Assembly (NCBI RefSeq): GCF_000327385.1
Contig: NW_008707370.1
Coordinates: forward strand, 219,169-283,168
Source of the DNA: Lottia gigantea
Taxonomy: Eukaryota > Mollusca > Gastropoda > Lottiidae
Reading direction: 5' to 3'
Length of the DNA: 64,000 nucleotides
Within the stretch, counting starts at the first letter, position 1. Each line of letters opens with the position of its first letter. This document shows, piece by piece, positions 13,253 through 24,275 of the stretch. The notes beneath the pieces are model-generated. The model saw only the letters and a list, made by a program, of their open reading frames with translations, had not been told where the DNA came from and searched no databases. The position numbers and the translations under genes are program-made.

Positions 13253-13909
13253 TGGGCTATGTGGTAGTGAGATTGTGAATTGATAAAAAAATACCTTCTA
13301 TATGCATAAGCTATATGGTATGCACAGGCTTTACAAAGCGGTGCTTTAGAGGATTAGTTTTGTCTCATCTCGCCCATGTCAAAACTGAATGGAAGTGGAA
13401 ATCCACAGTTGCTAGCAATTTGATTGTAAATAATTGGAAAATATGAAAGTGTTGACGAATCCATTTAATTCCATGACAAAATTTCCGAATCTGAGCCCAA
13501 TGCTTTTGAGGATCAGCCCCATGTTGACTCATCAGATCATTACAGTTACCAACTATTAGTTGACATTGATGAAATGATATGTCAGACTAAGTGTAAACTT
13601 AATAATAGATGATAGATGTCAGCCGACATAATCAATATTTTCTAGTTTTACTTGTTGCCTTCTCACCTGGAGTCTTCTCTGTTGGCATTCTTCCATATTT
13701 ATTCATAGGACATTGACTTTGACAGTACTTTACTAGATATTTTCATACTATATTTAATAATTTTCAAAATACAGGATTTTAGAGGTTTCTAATACCTTCG
13801 TATATTAAAAATTTAAATTTAAGGAAGCCTCTAATGCGTACACATGATAATAAAGGCGACAAAAATCTTATGGTTCATTCCTGAGACATTGACTTATTGA
13901 GGATTGAAG

Positions 13910-14100
13910 TTTATTTGGAGTTTTATATCCTATATTTCTGCACCTGATTAGGCTGAAGAAAACATTCAACGTGTGCATTAAGGGAAATTTTGCACCATGT
14001 TGAGAAATTCAAATGTACGTCTCAACCTACACCTCGATTGACCTCTGAACCTTCAGTTTAGGGAGTAAGCATCTAACTCACTGAGCCTTGGGCCTTCTTA
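13910..14100 (-). repeat. Diverged SINE fragment
   Basis: Contains GGAGTTTTATATCCTATATTTC, TGCACCTGATTAGGCT and, further along, GACCTCTGAACCTTC and GAGTAAGCATCTAACTCA. These correspond to the tail, body and tRNA-like head of the SINE at 6045-6350. Internally shortened. Confidence 0.55.
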
Positions 14101-16690
14101 AGGCAATTCCAAAGAGGTCTTCTTGCTTGATATTTTGGTAAAGTTTTCTAAAATTACAGAAGCCTCAGATGCGCATGCACGTACAAATTCTACAAAACTA
14201 GAATTAACTGTAAACAATATGATTAATGAGTTGTCTGAAGATCGCATAGAGTGAATCTCTGAGTAACAACATAATTCAAGTTCTGTTTTAATATTTCTAA
14301 GGAATGAAGATATTTATATTTCAAAATGTTTTAATATACTGGTATCTATGAAGATATAGTTCACACTGGGTTTTGAATAATATATTCATTAATTATATAA
14401 TTGATAAGTAATAAGTCACAGTCTGGCAGAGGACAATGACTTCCAATGTACTTTACATAATTATATGTACTTACAATAATTCCAAAGAGTACTTGAACAC
14501 CGTGGTTTTAATGTTCAAAATAGAATGTCTTTTTAAATCCTTGGTTATAATTATTATGGCATACCTGAAATTCTTCAAAGGCCTATACTCTAAGAAGGGT
14601 ATACAAAAGTGGCATGGTTTACTTATGGTATGCTTAATGCAATTGTTTATCAGTCCAGAAAAGCACTATGTTATTTTTATTTTACTTTATCAAACACGAC
14701 AAAGCATTAATAATGACCTTTTTTTTCATTGCACACTGCAGAGTGTTGCTTCTGCATCCTCTTCATAGTATTGTATTGTCTGAGGAGATTGTTGATTTTC
14801 CAAATAACTTTGAAAAAATCAATTCAGTGAATATTGGAATTTAGTCTGCAATAATAGATCTATAAGTGTTCCAAATTCATTTGAAAAAATGTTGGTCAAA
14901 AATGAAATATTTGAAAACTAGTGGGTGTAAATATATTGATATCACTCTATTTCTATAGTAAAATATAACATAGTTGAAATTTTTATGCTGATATCTACTA
15001 TGTAAGTGAGGACAAAGCCCCTAAGGGTTTTTATGTCAAGTGTATGGAGCCCTGGGATCATAAAATTCTGGCAAGGCTGACCGGTTTTATATGGACGAGA
15101 ATAAAGAACATGTTGTTTAGCTCAGTAGATTTAGGTTATATTCAAGTTAATTTTTAATAACACATATTTATTGTCAATCCAGATGGGAATATCATAGTGT
15201 TCCTTCTTATTCTAGTGTATAAGTCAAGGTTGTTCAGTAAGTTACAGTTTACATGAGTTTTTTTGTCTTTTTAAGCAAAGATATTTATGTCCATGTATGT
15301 CCGATTCAAACATCAGCATGAGAAATCCACTTATTTGACATTCTTAAGTAGTAATCAATGCAATGAAGTTTGGTCTGTAATTACTTTTTTTTACCGTAAA
15401 AATATGGACTGTGAGTGATTATGATTTGATTAGGTCATGGATGAGCTTAAATACCTTCTTTGTTCTACTTGATTTGGATTGGAATAGTGTTTATTTGCTT
15501 ATATTTGGCTGCAAATCTAAGATATATTCACTTCTGGTTATAACTGTCTAGCTTCTTGTCTTTTGGTTTTTGCATAACTCTGAATTTCAAATTTTATAAA
15601 GCATCTTGAAAAAAGTGTCATGTTTCTGTCCAGGGATCTTGATCTGCCCATAAATCCAACTCCAACAGCACCAAACATAAGCGCGACGAAGAAAATGTCG
15701 AAATTCTGTCATCAATTCCTGCAGAATTGGAAATTTCCAATGTTGATTTTATCGGTCGGTGCCAATAAAATTGAGATTAAAAATATTTTAATTGAGTAAA
15801 AACATTGAGATTAGATTGAGAAAGGTTTTCTTTCATCTCAATTTCTAGAGACTTTATTTACCAGTTTTAAACCTTATTGATTTTCTCTCATTCAGTTTCA
15901 AAGTTAAAATGGATTGTTATTTAGTTAATTCTATTTTGAAAATATTTGAATGGAATTGGAGAAAATTTATCGATTTGCTTTAGTGAAATTACATTGATTT
16001 TCGAGTGTTACTTTTACATACTAGTAGGCTTACATTTGTTTTTGTAAATTTTTGAATCAAAATTGTAATATATATGGAATGGTGCCTTGATAAACCAGTT
16101 TCACCTATGCCTAAAATTTGAAAAAAATTCCTGGAACACAATACTGTTTTGTGTTTGATCTGGTTTTAATAAATTTTGGCAAATGTCAATGGCATTTCAC
16201 CTATACAATGGTGCTTCCCCACAATTATTTGCCCAGCATTGTGATCAATCTAAAAATACAGTGTATTTGAAATGGGAGCTTAATTTATTATTTATTTTGT
16301 CCTCAAAGTTTCTGAAGAAGCATGACAAGTGATTGCTCATTTGTTATTCATCAAATCTGGACAGCAAGTCAACAGAATTCATGTAATTAGAATGTTTTCT
16401 AGTAGAACACTATCAAGAGCATTTGGCCATCAATTGACCCATGTCACCCTGTAGCTAACACCTATTACTCAGACTTTTATAGTCTTTACTATTTCTTTCA
16501 CAATACTCAGGTCTCCACATGGCGTCTAAATTCTCTGATTTTATGGTGTTTTTATGTCCACTGATCTGTTAAAATGACTGTAAAATGAATTAGTTGTGGG
16601 CGTTAGTAGGCAACTTTTCTTTCACTACTTTAAAGTGACCCTACTGACTCTAAGTGATCTCTTCTGAAGTTTAAACTATTTTGAATATGG
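14101..16690. other. Mostly non-coding stretch
   Basis: Apart from the weak exon-like patch at 15619-15798, nothing is supported. A CATTGCACACTGCAGAG piece at about 14728 resembles the SINE body. The 110-codon frame at 14436-14768 has chance composition. Confidence 0.3.
15619..15798 (+). CDS. Possible terminal exon, 59-codon frame
   Basis: After a pyrimidine tract and CTGTCCAG (acceptor-like, ends about 15636) the frame reads DLDLPINPTPTAPNISATKK, then a segment with CHQFLQNWKFPM, to a TAA near 15798. A second frame is open over about 45 codons of the same stretch and ends in a TAA that overlaps an AATAAA at about 15764. The patch holds several CpGs (AAGCGCGACGAAG) not seen nearby. It may be coding in one of the two frames. 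Not recognised. Confidence 0.22.
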
Positions 16691-17043
16691 ACTACTTGGT
16701 ACATTTGTTGTTAGATTACTTGGTACATTTGTTGTTAGATTACTTGTTACATTTGTTGTTAGATTACTTGGTACATTTGTTGTTAGATTACTTGGTACAT
16801 TTGTTGTTAGATTACTTGGTACATTTGTTGTTAGCTTGGTACATTTGTTGTTAGATTACATGTTACATTTGTTGTTAGATTACTTGGTACATTAGATTAC
16901 TTGGTACATTTGTTGCTAGATTACTTGGTACATTTGTTGTTAGATTACTTGGTACATTTGTTGTTAGATTGCTTGGTACATTTGTTGTTAGATTACTTGG
17001 CACATTTGTTTGTCAGATAACTTGGTACATTTGTTTCTCAGAT
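16691..17043. repeat. 24-bp minisatellite (about 15 units)
   Basis: Unit GATTACTTGGTACATTTGTTG plus TTA, nearly identical throughout. Two units are shortened (near 16830 and 16890) and the right end is diverged. Recent expansion. Confidence 0.96.
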
Positions 17044-18970
17044 TAAATTTTGATAATTTGTCAAAAGCAATTTTGAATATTGGCTTAAAAATAAAACTAA
17101 TTGTCACATAATGACCTTTCGTTTGGTTCAGAGGTAAATTTTTGTGAGTTTACATTGAATAGAAACACTTCCCTCCCAGAAATTTCAAGTGAAAATCTCA
17201 AGAATTTTGGATGAAAATTGTTCTCCATAAAACAAATTTCCAAGTGATATGTGTTCATATTGATATTTTTATCAATGCAAAATCATGCAAAAAACAGCAC
17301 TATTTTGAAGGAATGTGCGCAGGCAGAAAGAAAATCGGTAAAAATTTCAATTCAAATTCATTTCATTTGTGGCTAGACAAAAATTGGACTCTGCAGTACT
17401 AGTCACAAATCAAATGAATTCAACCTGCTGTTACTGTATTTTGATATTCAAACATGCTGTGATTTGAACATGTTTTTCCAGTCATTAGGTTTGCTCTACT
17501 TTGCCTTTAGTTACTTCTGACTGATTTCACCTTCTAAATGAAGAGCTACACACCTTGCATTATTCAGTTCACTGAATCACCTTTGTATGAATTTTGATAC
17601 AGGATACATTTTCTGTCCTTGTCTTTTTGGGTTTTTTTTTAATGATTTGAAGTAGGTTTGAAGTCTCAAATATTAAACTACTGACATGTTATGTTCATCA
17701 TTTCTTTTGCTTGTGTGAAGTGAGTGAAATATTCTCATCGAACGGACTCTCACATCATGCTTTCATTGAAATACACCATAATACCATACCAAATTTTAAG
17801 AGTTATTAAGAGTGATATAAACCAATCTATATCAAGTGTGTATGTAATACTTGGTAATGGTTATATTTAAGATGAAGGTTAAGTATTAAATCCAAGATGT
17901 TGGTATATTTATTAGTGAGTACCAGTTGATGGTAAGATTGTTTACAATACCATCAGAAACTCACCACATTGTTTGAAGGTTATAGATTAAAGAGGCATTT
18001 CTTGACTGGTGTTTACAACATACTGGAGTGAAGAGTTGCTGATAAGTTGTCTTATCAGTCTGGTAGCTTACATGTTGTTTAGGTACACATGATTCCAGTC
18101 CATTATCACAAAGTATTTTCAACCAATGGAAATTTTCATCTTCTTCAAGCCCAAGCTTAAAAATCTTCAATTTAAGTAGCATGTCATAGCTATATAAGCA
18201 ATTATAGCAACTTGAATATGTTAAGTGTGGGCACAGTGATATAAAATTTAAACATTCTGACTTAAAGCATATTTTGACAGTCCTAGAAAATGAGTAGGCT
18301 TGTTTGAGGGATCACGCCTTTTTTGACATTAAAATTAGCAAAAATATCCAACTTGGCTTGGAAATAATGATAAAAGTTTCACTTGCTTCTATGTAGGTGA
18401 ACCAGTGTGGGCAATTACTTCTGATCCCAGTCCCAATCTTAATTAACATACTTTCTAACCATGTTTGAGGTTTGGGATGTGTTTGACTCATATAATATTG
18501 TGTCTTGATGTGTGAGTTGCCATACTGTTTGACACAATTGTTTTAGAGATGGTTGAAGGGTGTGTTCCAATATACCTATCACTAACAGTATATATTTATC
18601 ATAAATAATGACAAGGATATATCAACAAAAACCTAGTGATATATATTTACATGCTCATTAGGTGCATTCATCTCTATTTCGACAAATTAAGCTAAACTGA
18701 AAGTAAGTTTGAAGGTATATTACCCTCAAAACAGCAGAGTTTAAGTAATTTTGTTTCCAGTGACACAGTGTTAGCTTGAACATGTAGTGTTGAACGAGAA
18801 CATGTTAAACATGAACACAGTTCTCTCGAAATTTCAACCAGAGATTTGTAATTTAATTTGAAATTACTTTCTGTAAAATCAAATTGAAATGCAACCACAT
18901 ACTGAGACTATTGGTGCTAAGTTTTAAGCTGATATTCTCAATTACCTAAATATAATCAGTTTAATCTGAT
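17044..18970. other. Non-coding or unrecognised stretch
   Basis: Minus-strand frames at 17961-18182 and 18692-18898 have mixed, slightly coding-like composition but no motif or splice support. I leave them uncalled. Confidence 0.3.
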
Positions 18971-18977
18971 TTTACCA

Positions 18978-19024
18978 ACCAGACGGAATTTCATTATTCT
19001 CCTCATAATGAAAAACGGTCTGGT
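18978..19024. repeat. Hairpin
   Basis: ACCAGACGGAATTTCATTAT pairs with ATAATGAAAAACGGTCTGGT at 17 of 20 positions around a 7-base loop. It may be the core of a foldback element. Confidence 0.6.
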
Positions 19025-19033
19025 AGATCCAGA

Positions 19034-19450
19034 TTGAATTTGACTGGTGTTACTTCGTGGTATTATATCAATTTGCATTATAATGGGGAATATTTAGAGA
19101 CCTATATCCCTTTAAATACAGACTGGATGAATTATCATGAAAACACTATGTTAAAGATGTTACTTTTGCCTTTCATATATTTGTCAAAGTGCCAAGATAT
19201 TTACAGAAGTTGTAAAATTTCTCTGTATTCCAAAACATCTACCATTACCGTAGCTTTCTTTATAAATGCACATGTTAATAATAATGGTGCTATGATAAAT
19301 ATATCAGATGAACTATGTAACTCAGGTGAACTCTCTGAGATGGATACCAAGTTGTCTTACCCAGTTGTGGAGTTGCGTGAGGTGTTTTGTAAGTTTGAAG
19401 ATTATTTAGTGGGCTCAAATTCAGTAACGTCTTTGAACTCAAGAGCTTAA
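19034..19450 (+). CDS. Unrecognised 138-codon open frame
   Basis: This is longer than chance usually gives at this base composition, and it is not in a tandem repeat. It opens with a non-ATG codon; the first ATG is about 35 codons in. The N-terminal half is Tyr/Leu/Asn-rich, the second half more acidic (DELCNSGELSEMDTKLSYPV). No motif, signal or family was recognised. A 47-base hairpin lies immediately upstream (18978-19024). It could be a relic of a mobile element or a chance frame. Confidence 0.18.
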   Translation: MNLTGVTSWYYINLHYNGEYLETYIPLNTDWMNYHENTMLKMLLLPFIYLSKCQDIYRSCKISLYSKTSTITVAFFINAHVNNNGAMINISDELCNSGELSEMDTKLSYPVVELREVFCKFEDYLVGSNSVTSLNSRA

Positions 19451-20125
19451 AGATTTTACATTAATAAAAGACCTCTAAATATAAGAAATCAAGCTCTGAT
19501 AAGCTATCCTGATGAGGTAAATATATCTGACACATATTTTGATGTGCTTTTGCCAATGGGGCAATTTTAAGAGGAATTGGGTTGAATATTCAACAATACT
19601 GAATCAAGAATTCCAAACTTTTGGCATCACAACAAGAATTAATACAATACTTGTTATATAAGCCACTTGTGTTAATTATGATTGAAAATACAGTTCAAGA
19701 TAGAGCACACAATTCTCAACTTTCTTCCACTGTTATGGTTTATATCAGATTATTTTGGCTAGCTTGGTGGTTCTCCAATGTTTTTTTTATATCTGTCTTT
19801 CAAGTTCTTGTATTTTTTGTGGTTTGAAATGCCATTTGTTTTTTATTGTACAAAACTTTATTAACAAATCAGATTAAACTTTGTGTTGAGATTTTTTATT
19901 TTGGTCTCCATTGAGGCTCCAAATAATTTGAAAACATTTGCCATCAATCAAGAGAAAATTGTCCATAGGTGCAGTGTTTTGAGCAGAAAGCATTCCATCT
20001 TGAATGCTCTTGAATGCTCAAGAATGCTCAAGGATGACAGTGTCACTCTACCTCTTAGACTAGAATTAAGATTGAGTTCTGGACTTTCAGTTTTCTCCTT
20101 TTGATCAAAAATTTCACAGAAACAG

Positions 20126-20580
20126 TTTCTTGAAGCTCTATCTGGCATTACCAAACAATAGCCAGATCAACAGCTGTGAATCAATGTTTACAAACTTTTC
20201 ACCATTGCTTTCTATTTGGGATCTTGAATACCACAAGAAACAGGAAAGTTTCTTGAAGCTCTATCTGGCATTACCAAACAATAGCCAGATCAACAGCTGT
20301 GAATCAATGTTTACAAACTTTTCACCATTGCTTTCTATTTGGGATCTTGAATACCACAAGAAACAGCAAAGTTTCTTGAAGCTCTATCTGGCATTACCAA
20401 ACAATAGCCAGATCAACAGCTGTGAATCAATGTTTACAAACTTTTCACCATTGCTTTCTATTTGGGATCTTGAATACCACAAGAAACAGCAAAGTTTCTT
20501 GAAGATCTATCCAGCAATGGTAAAAATAGATTAGTCAAAGCAACAGCTGTGGATCAATGTTTTCACCACTTATGACCTGG
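20126..20580. repeat. 123-bp tandem repeat, three near-identical units plus a decayed one
   Basis: TTTCTTGAAGCTCTATCTGG starts units at 20126, 20249 and 20372; a diverged, partial unit starts at 20495. The three units differ by about one base. Because 123 is a multiple of three, the plus strand stays open as a 41-residue repeat (LYLALPNNSQINSCESMFTN and on) over 134 codons. There is no independent sign of translation. Confidence 0.95.
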
Positions 20581-20974
20581 AGCTGCTAGAGCTGATGGGT
20601 CAATCGAAAAATCTATGATATAATTGATGCCATTCAGTCTCTGATATAAACCTCTTACCGAGTTTTAAGTAGGTTATTATTACTATGAATAATAATGGGT
20701 CAAGTGATGAGTGAACCTTGCCTAAGGCCAATCTCAATTATAGAATTTTAAGATTATGGCCTATGATTATATGTAATTGTTAACTTGTTAAGCTCAATCA
20801 TTACTGCTTTTAATCAGATTTTGAGTATTCATGATTGTAGAGATTAACATTTTTATAGGGATTTATTTTTTTGTTTTCTTACTTGTATGTTATTTTGGGC
20901 TTATTTTTGATGGAGGTAAAAATGCTTTATTTTTGGACTATTGTTTGAACCAATTTCTTGGATATATGTTAAAA

Positions 20975-21229
20975 TCAGTATTCCAAGATTTTGAGTAATT
21001 TCTCCTTTGCATCAGCACCCCTGAAAGAAGTGTAAATGATCATAAATGGCCTGTCAACATGGAAATCTGGTGGTCCAAACTGCAATTCTGGATCTGTGTC
21101 ACTTCCAGAGCTAAGAGCCTTTCCCCGAGTCAAAAATTTGTGACACTTTTGGCAAAGTTGTAAGAATGCTACCACCATCAAGTTAGCTTGAGAATGAAAA
21201 TCTCTCCTTGATTTTAATCACATCAAATC
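20975..21229 (-). pseudogene. Serpin C-terminal exon or relic
   Basis: A minus-strand open stretch of about 84 codons ends in TGA at 20975. It contains PPDFHVDRPFMIIY, encoded at about 21032-21073. As I recall the serpin family signature (hydrophobic, x, hydrophobic, D/N/Q, basic, P/S/T, F, then hydrophobics), FHVDRPFMIIY fits every position but the last. The preceding PP is also typical of the strand after the reactive loop. The usual closing segment, a short turn followed by ILFxGRV and a final Pro, is absent; instead it reads TSFRGADAKEKLLKILEY. The local base composition is less AT-rich than its surroundings. I infer the last exon of a diverged or decayed serpin gene, or an isolated gene fragment. 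No upstream serpin exon was recognised. It points away from the LEA-like gene less than 1 kb to its right. Confidence 0.45.
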
Positions 21230-21910
21230 CTAACTGTATCCAATACAAGGTCATTAATGACTATATTTTCCATACAATTGCTTAGAACTATATATAATGA
21301 ATCAGGTTGTAAAGTTAATAAAAATCAATTGAAGGTCTATTGTTCCAATATATCGCCATTGTACATAAAGTTAATGTTGGTGAATAAGTTATTATTGTTA
21401 TATATTGAAAGGTTATAACTTAGTTTTCCTTTATAATGAAAATTTACACGTTGTGATATGAAGTGTTATCACAGTGTTATCAGAGAAAACATGAATTTTC
21501 ACTCACATTTTGTGGTAGTTACATGAAAATTTGTTTTGTGGTCAACTAGAAAATGTTTGATTTTCTGTAGTTCTTGCCTTGCTCAATATGAAAATGTTAG
21601 TTAGGTTTGGGGGTTGGATGGCAGGGTTCAAGTTTATGTTTTTTTTTTGCTGATTCTGAATTTATTTTGTCTGTATGAATAACAATGAAAGAAGCTTTAT
21701 GTTGCTTACTCTCTAATTTGATAAGGATTTTACATTGATTCTATATTTTAAACACATTGCTGAACACAGTCCATCTTATTGTTAGAAATGATCTGCCATC
21801 TTATTTGCAATCCAGGGCTCTCTTTCTTCAAATTTTTGTAATTGATATCTGAATTTACTCTTTTTACATGAAGAGCTATTTCTTATGACTTTTATATTTT
21901 ATCTTTTCAG

Positions 21911-21968
21911 GTGTTGAAAGTTTAAGACAGAAAGATATTCACAAAGAGAAAGATTATTAATCAGAACA
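21911..21968 (+). other. 5' UTR part of the coding exon, after a splice acceptor
   Basis: The pyrimidine-rich tract ending TCTTTTCAG at 21902-21910 is a textbook 3' splice site, 58 bases before the ATG of the LEA-like gene. An upstream non-coding exon must therefore exist. I could not place it or its promoter. The tract, the short purine-rich leader and the ATG context together support the chosen start. No in-frame ATG precedes it in this exon. Confidence 0.75.
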
Positions 21969-23327
21969 ATGGGAAACATTTGCTCCACAGAAGAATCTCG
22001 TCAACTTCAGAAAGAAGGAAAGTTGGAAGGACCCTATGAAAAACCCAGCAATGAACCTGGATTATTTTCCCAGATTTCCTCAGGTGCTGAAAATGCTGTA
22101 GGTGATGCCACCAAAGCAGCTGACTCTGCTGTTGCAGATGCCAAATCAGCAGCCAGTAACCAAGCAGATGCTGCTAAAGGCAAGCTAGAGGAAGGTAAAG
22201 ATGCAGCTGCTAAGGCTGCTTCAGATGGTCAAGATTCAATGGCACAGAAGTTTGAGGAGGGAAAAGATATGGCATCCAAGAAGTTTGAAGAAGGCAAAGA
22301 AATGGCCTCTCAGAAATTAGAAGAAGGCAAAGAATTTGCTGCCAAGAAATTTGAGGAAGGTAAAGTTGTTGTCAATGAAAAAGTTGAGGAAGGCAAGGCT
22401 CTCTTTAGTCAAAAGACTGAAGAGGCTAAGAAATCTGCAGACAGTGCAGCCAAATCTGCAGAACAATCTATAAATACTGCAGCTTCTAATGCACAAAACA
22501 AAGCCAGTGAAGCTGCTGCTACTGCCAGTTCTAAAGCTAATGAATTCAAGGGAGTTGCTGAAGATAAGATGGAAAGTGCTAAATCATCAGTCAATGAATC
22601 TGTTGCCTCGGCTAAAGCATCTGCTGCATCTGGCAAAAGCATGACTGAAGAACCATCAGATACACTTCTTGGATCCATTCAGAAAATCGCATCTGATGGT
22701 GTACAACAGGGTATGTCAGTCATGACTGGTGGAGGAGCCCAGAAACAGCAAGCTGGTCAACTGGAGTCAACACCTGGTCAAAGCAAGCCAATAGGACTGA
22801 AAGATGTTGCCATTGATACTGGTGGAAAGATTGTCAATGAAGTCACAAACGCAGCATCTCAGAAATTTGAAGGAACTATGGGATCATTTGCAGGTGGAAT
22901 GGGTTTCGGCAGTTCTGCTGTCGATGATGCTAAAAATTCTGCTGGATCTGCCGTTGATGATGCCAAGAAGTCAGCTGGCTCTGCTGTCGATGATGCCAAA
23001 AAATCTGCCAGTTCAGCTGCTGATTCTGCTAAAAGCAAAATTGGCTCTTCTGTTGATGGAGTTAGTTCTGCAGCCAGCGATTTTTCATCAAAAGCAGGAA
23101 ATAAAGCCTCTGAAATTAAGAATGATGCTGACGAGAATTTCGATGATTTAGCTGATGCACTCAACGATTACGCTAACAAGTCATCAAACAAAGCTGAAGA
23201 AACAAAAAAAAACTTAGTGGCTAATGGCGAAGAAGGTTATGAAAAAGTGGCAGCCATTGTAACAGATGATGCTGTTAAGGAGGCCTTAAAAGTGGTGAAA
23301 ACCGATGGTGAAGGTGAAAAGAAATAA
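21969..23327 (+). CDS. N-acylated, LEA-like 11-mer-repeat protein (452 aa)
   Basis: An uninterrupted frame of 452 codons, very rich in Ala, Ser, Lys, Glu and Asp, with almost no aromatic residues. The start ATG (context AACAATGG) gives MGNICSTEES: Gly2 and a small residue at position 6 suit N-myristoylation, and Cys5 could be palmitoylated. No signal peptide or membrane span is visible. Residues about 93-154 form five to six 11-residue units of the type KFEEGKEMASK. Residues about 316-370 form a second block of the type SAVDDAKKSAG. Between them (about 229-315) is a more hydrophobic, Gly/Gln-rich stretch. Eleven-residue periodicity with this charge pattern is typical of group 3 LEA proteins, which fold into amphipathic helices on drying; synuclein uses a comparable KTKEGV 11-mer on membranes. 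I infer a mostly disordered, membrane-anchored protein, perhaps stress-protective. A new family is possible. The frame and composition are certain; the function is not. Confidence 0.93.
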   Translation: MGNICSTEESRQLQKEGKLEGPYEKPSNEPGLFSQISSGAENAVGDATKAADSAVADAKSAASNQADAAKGKLEEGKDAAAKAASDGQDSMAQKFEEGKDMASKKFEEGKEMASQKLEEGKEFAAKKFEEGKVVVNEKVEEGKALFSQKTEEAKKSADSAAKSAEQSINTAASNAQNKASEAAATASSKANEFKGVAEDKMESAKSSVNESVASAKASAASGKSMTEEPSDTLLGSIQKIASDGVQQGMSVMTGGGAQKQQAGQLESTPGQSKPIGLKDVAIDTGGKIVNEVTNAASQKFEGTMGSFAGGMGFGSSAVDDAKNSAGSAVDDAKKSAGSAVDDAKKSASSAADSAKSKIGSSVDGVSSAASDFSSKAGNKASEIKNDADENFDDLADALNDYANKSSNKAEETKKNLVANGEEGYEKVAAIVTDDAVKEALKVVKTDGEGEKK

Positions 23328-24275
23328 ACTTTGCGTTAGAAAAACTATATTTCGTTGTCTTTAAACAGCCATACACATATTTTACATTTAGACCTTTATC
23401 CAACAGCAAGTCACTGTGAAAGAGAATTGGAAGGTAGAAAATAAGGATTTGGAATTTGAAGTGTGATCTAGTATTAAATTTGTGGATATTCAGTTTGTCA
23501 TTGTTTGTGTTTTGATTCTAAGGATTGATATCCTATGGATTAACTTTTTTGCTAACTGTGTTCACATTGATTCCGTCTGGTTGCTGTTCGGATAAATTCA
23601 GATCAATCAAGTCATTGTTCATTTTAGTTCCAGATCATTTTCTTTTTCGTATATTTGTAGATTTTGTTTTAGCTCTTAATATATTATTTAATACAATTTT
23701 AGTTTCTCATTTTTACATTAGTTACTCTCAATCATGTAATAATCCTGCAAAATTTCAAAGATTCAGATAATCGTGATGTAATTTGTTCTTACAGTCAAAC
23801 CTCTTTCATTGGTCCAAAATTCAAAATTCAGAATTCTATTTTTAAGTCATTATTCATGTTACATTCACTGCCTTGTCTATAGAGATGCACAGAATCCTGG
23901 TATGAAGCTGACCAAAGGGAGGCAACTCTTAATTTGTTGAAATTAGACCTGAAGATTAATGATTCAAAGAAAGTACCTGAAGATCTGATACAAATTTGCC
24001 ACCATGCTCATTAGTTGTATTTTGAATATAATGTTAGTCACAAATGGTTACATGAAATTACAAATTCACAACTGTGTTCTGAATCAGATTGATTGGTTGC
24101 CATGGATACACCCATGACTGCTGTTGTTAAGACATTGGTGAGGAAGTATTTGTCTTATGCTGTGGTACTTCTCTTTGAAAAGTACAATCTGTACTCTGTG
24201 GTGCAATTCAAAGACGGGTGTAATTCTGGCAGCTGCAACCTTTGGTACAAAAATAAAACTTTTGAAATTTAGTAA
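23328..24275 (+). other. 3' UTR of the LEA-like gene, with a poly(A) signal
   Basis: After the TAA stop, AT-rich sequence without coding character runs to an AATAAA at 24252-24257, the first canonical poly(A) signal downstream that I found. The transcript would end shortly after it, giving a 3' UTR of roughly 0.9 kb. Another AATAAA at about 25369 could serve as a distal site. The exact cleavage position is inferred. Confidence 0.5.

Noticed and set aside
14436-14768. 110-codon frame
   Set aside because: Ile/Leu/Tyr-rich chance composition and no supporting signals.
22409-23164. Frames of 89, 115 and 101 codons inside the LEA-like gene
   Set aside because: Shadows of the Ala/Ser/Lys-rich codons on the other strand or frame.
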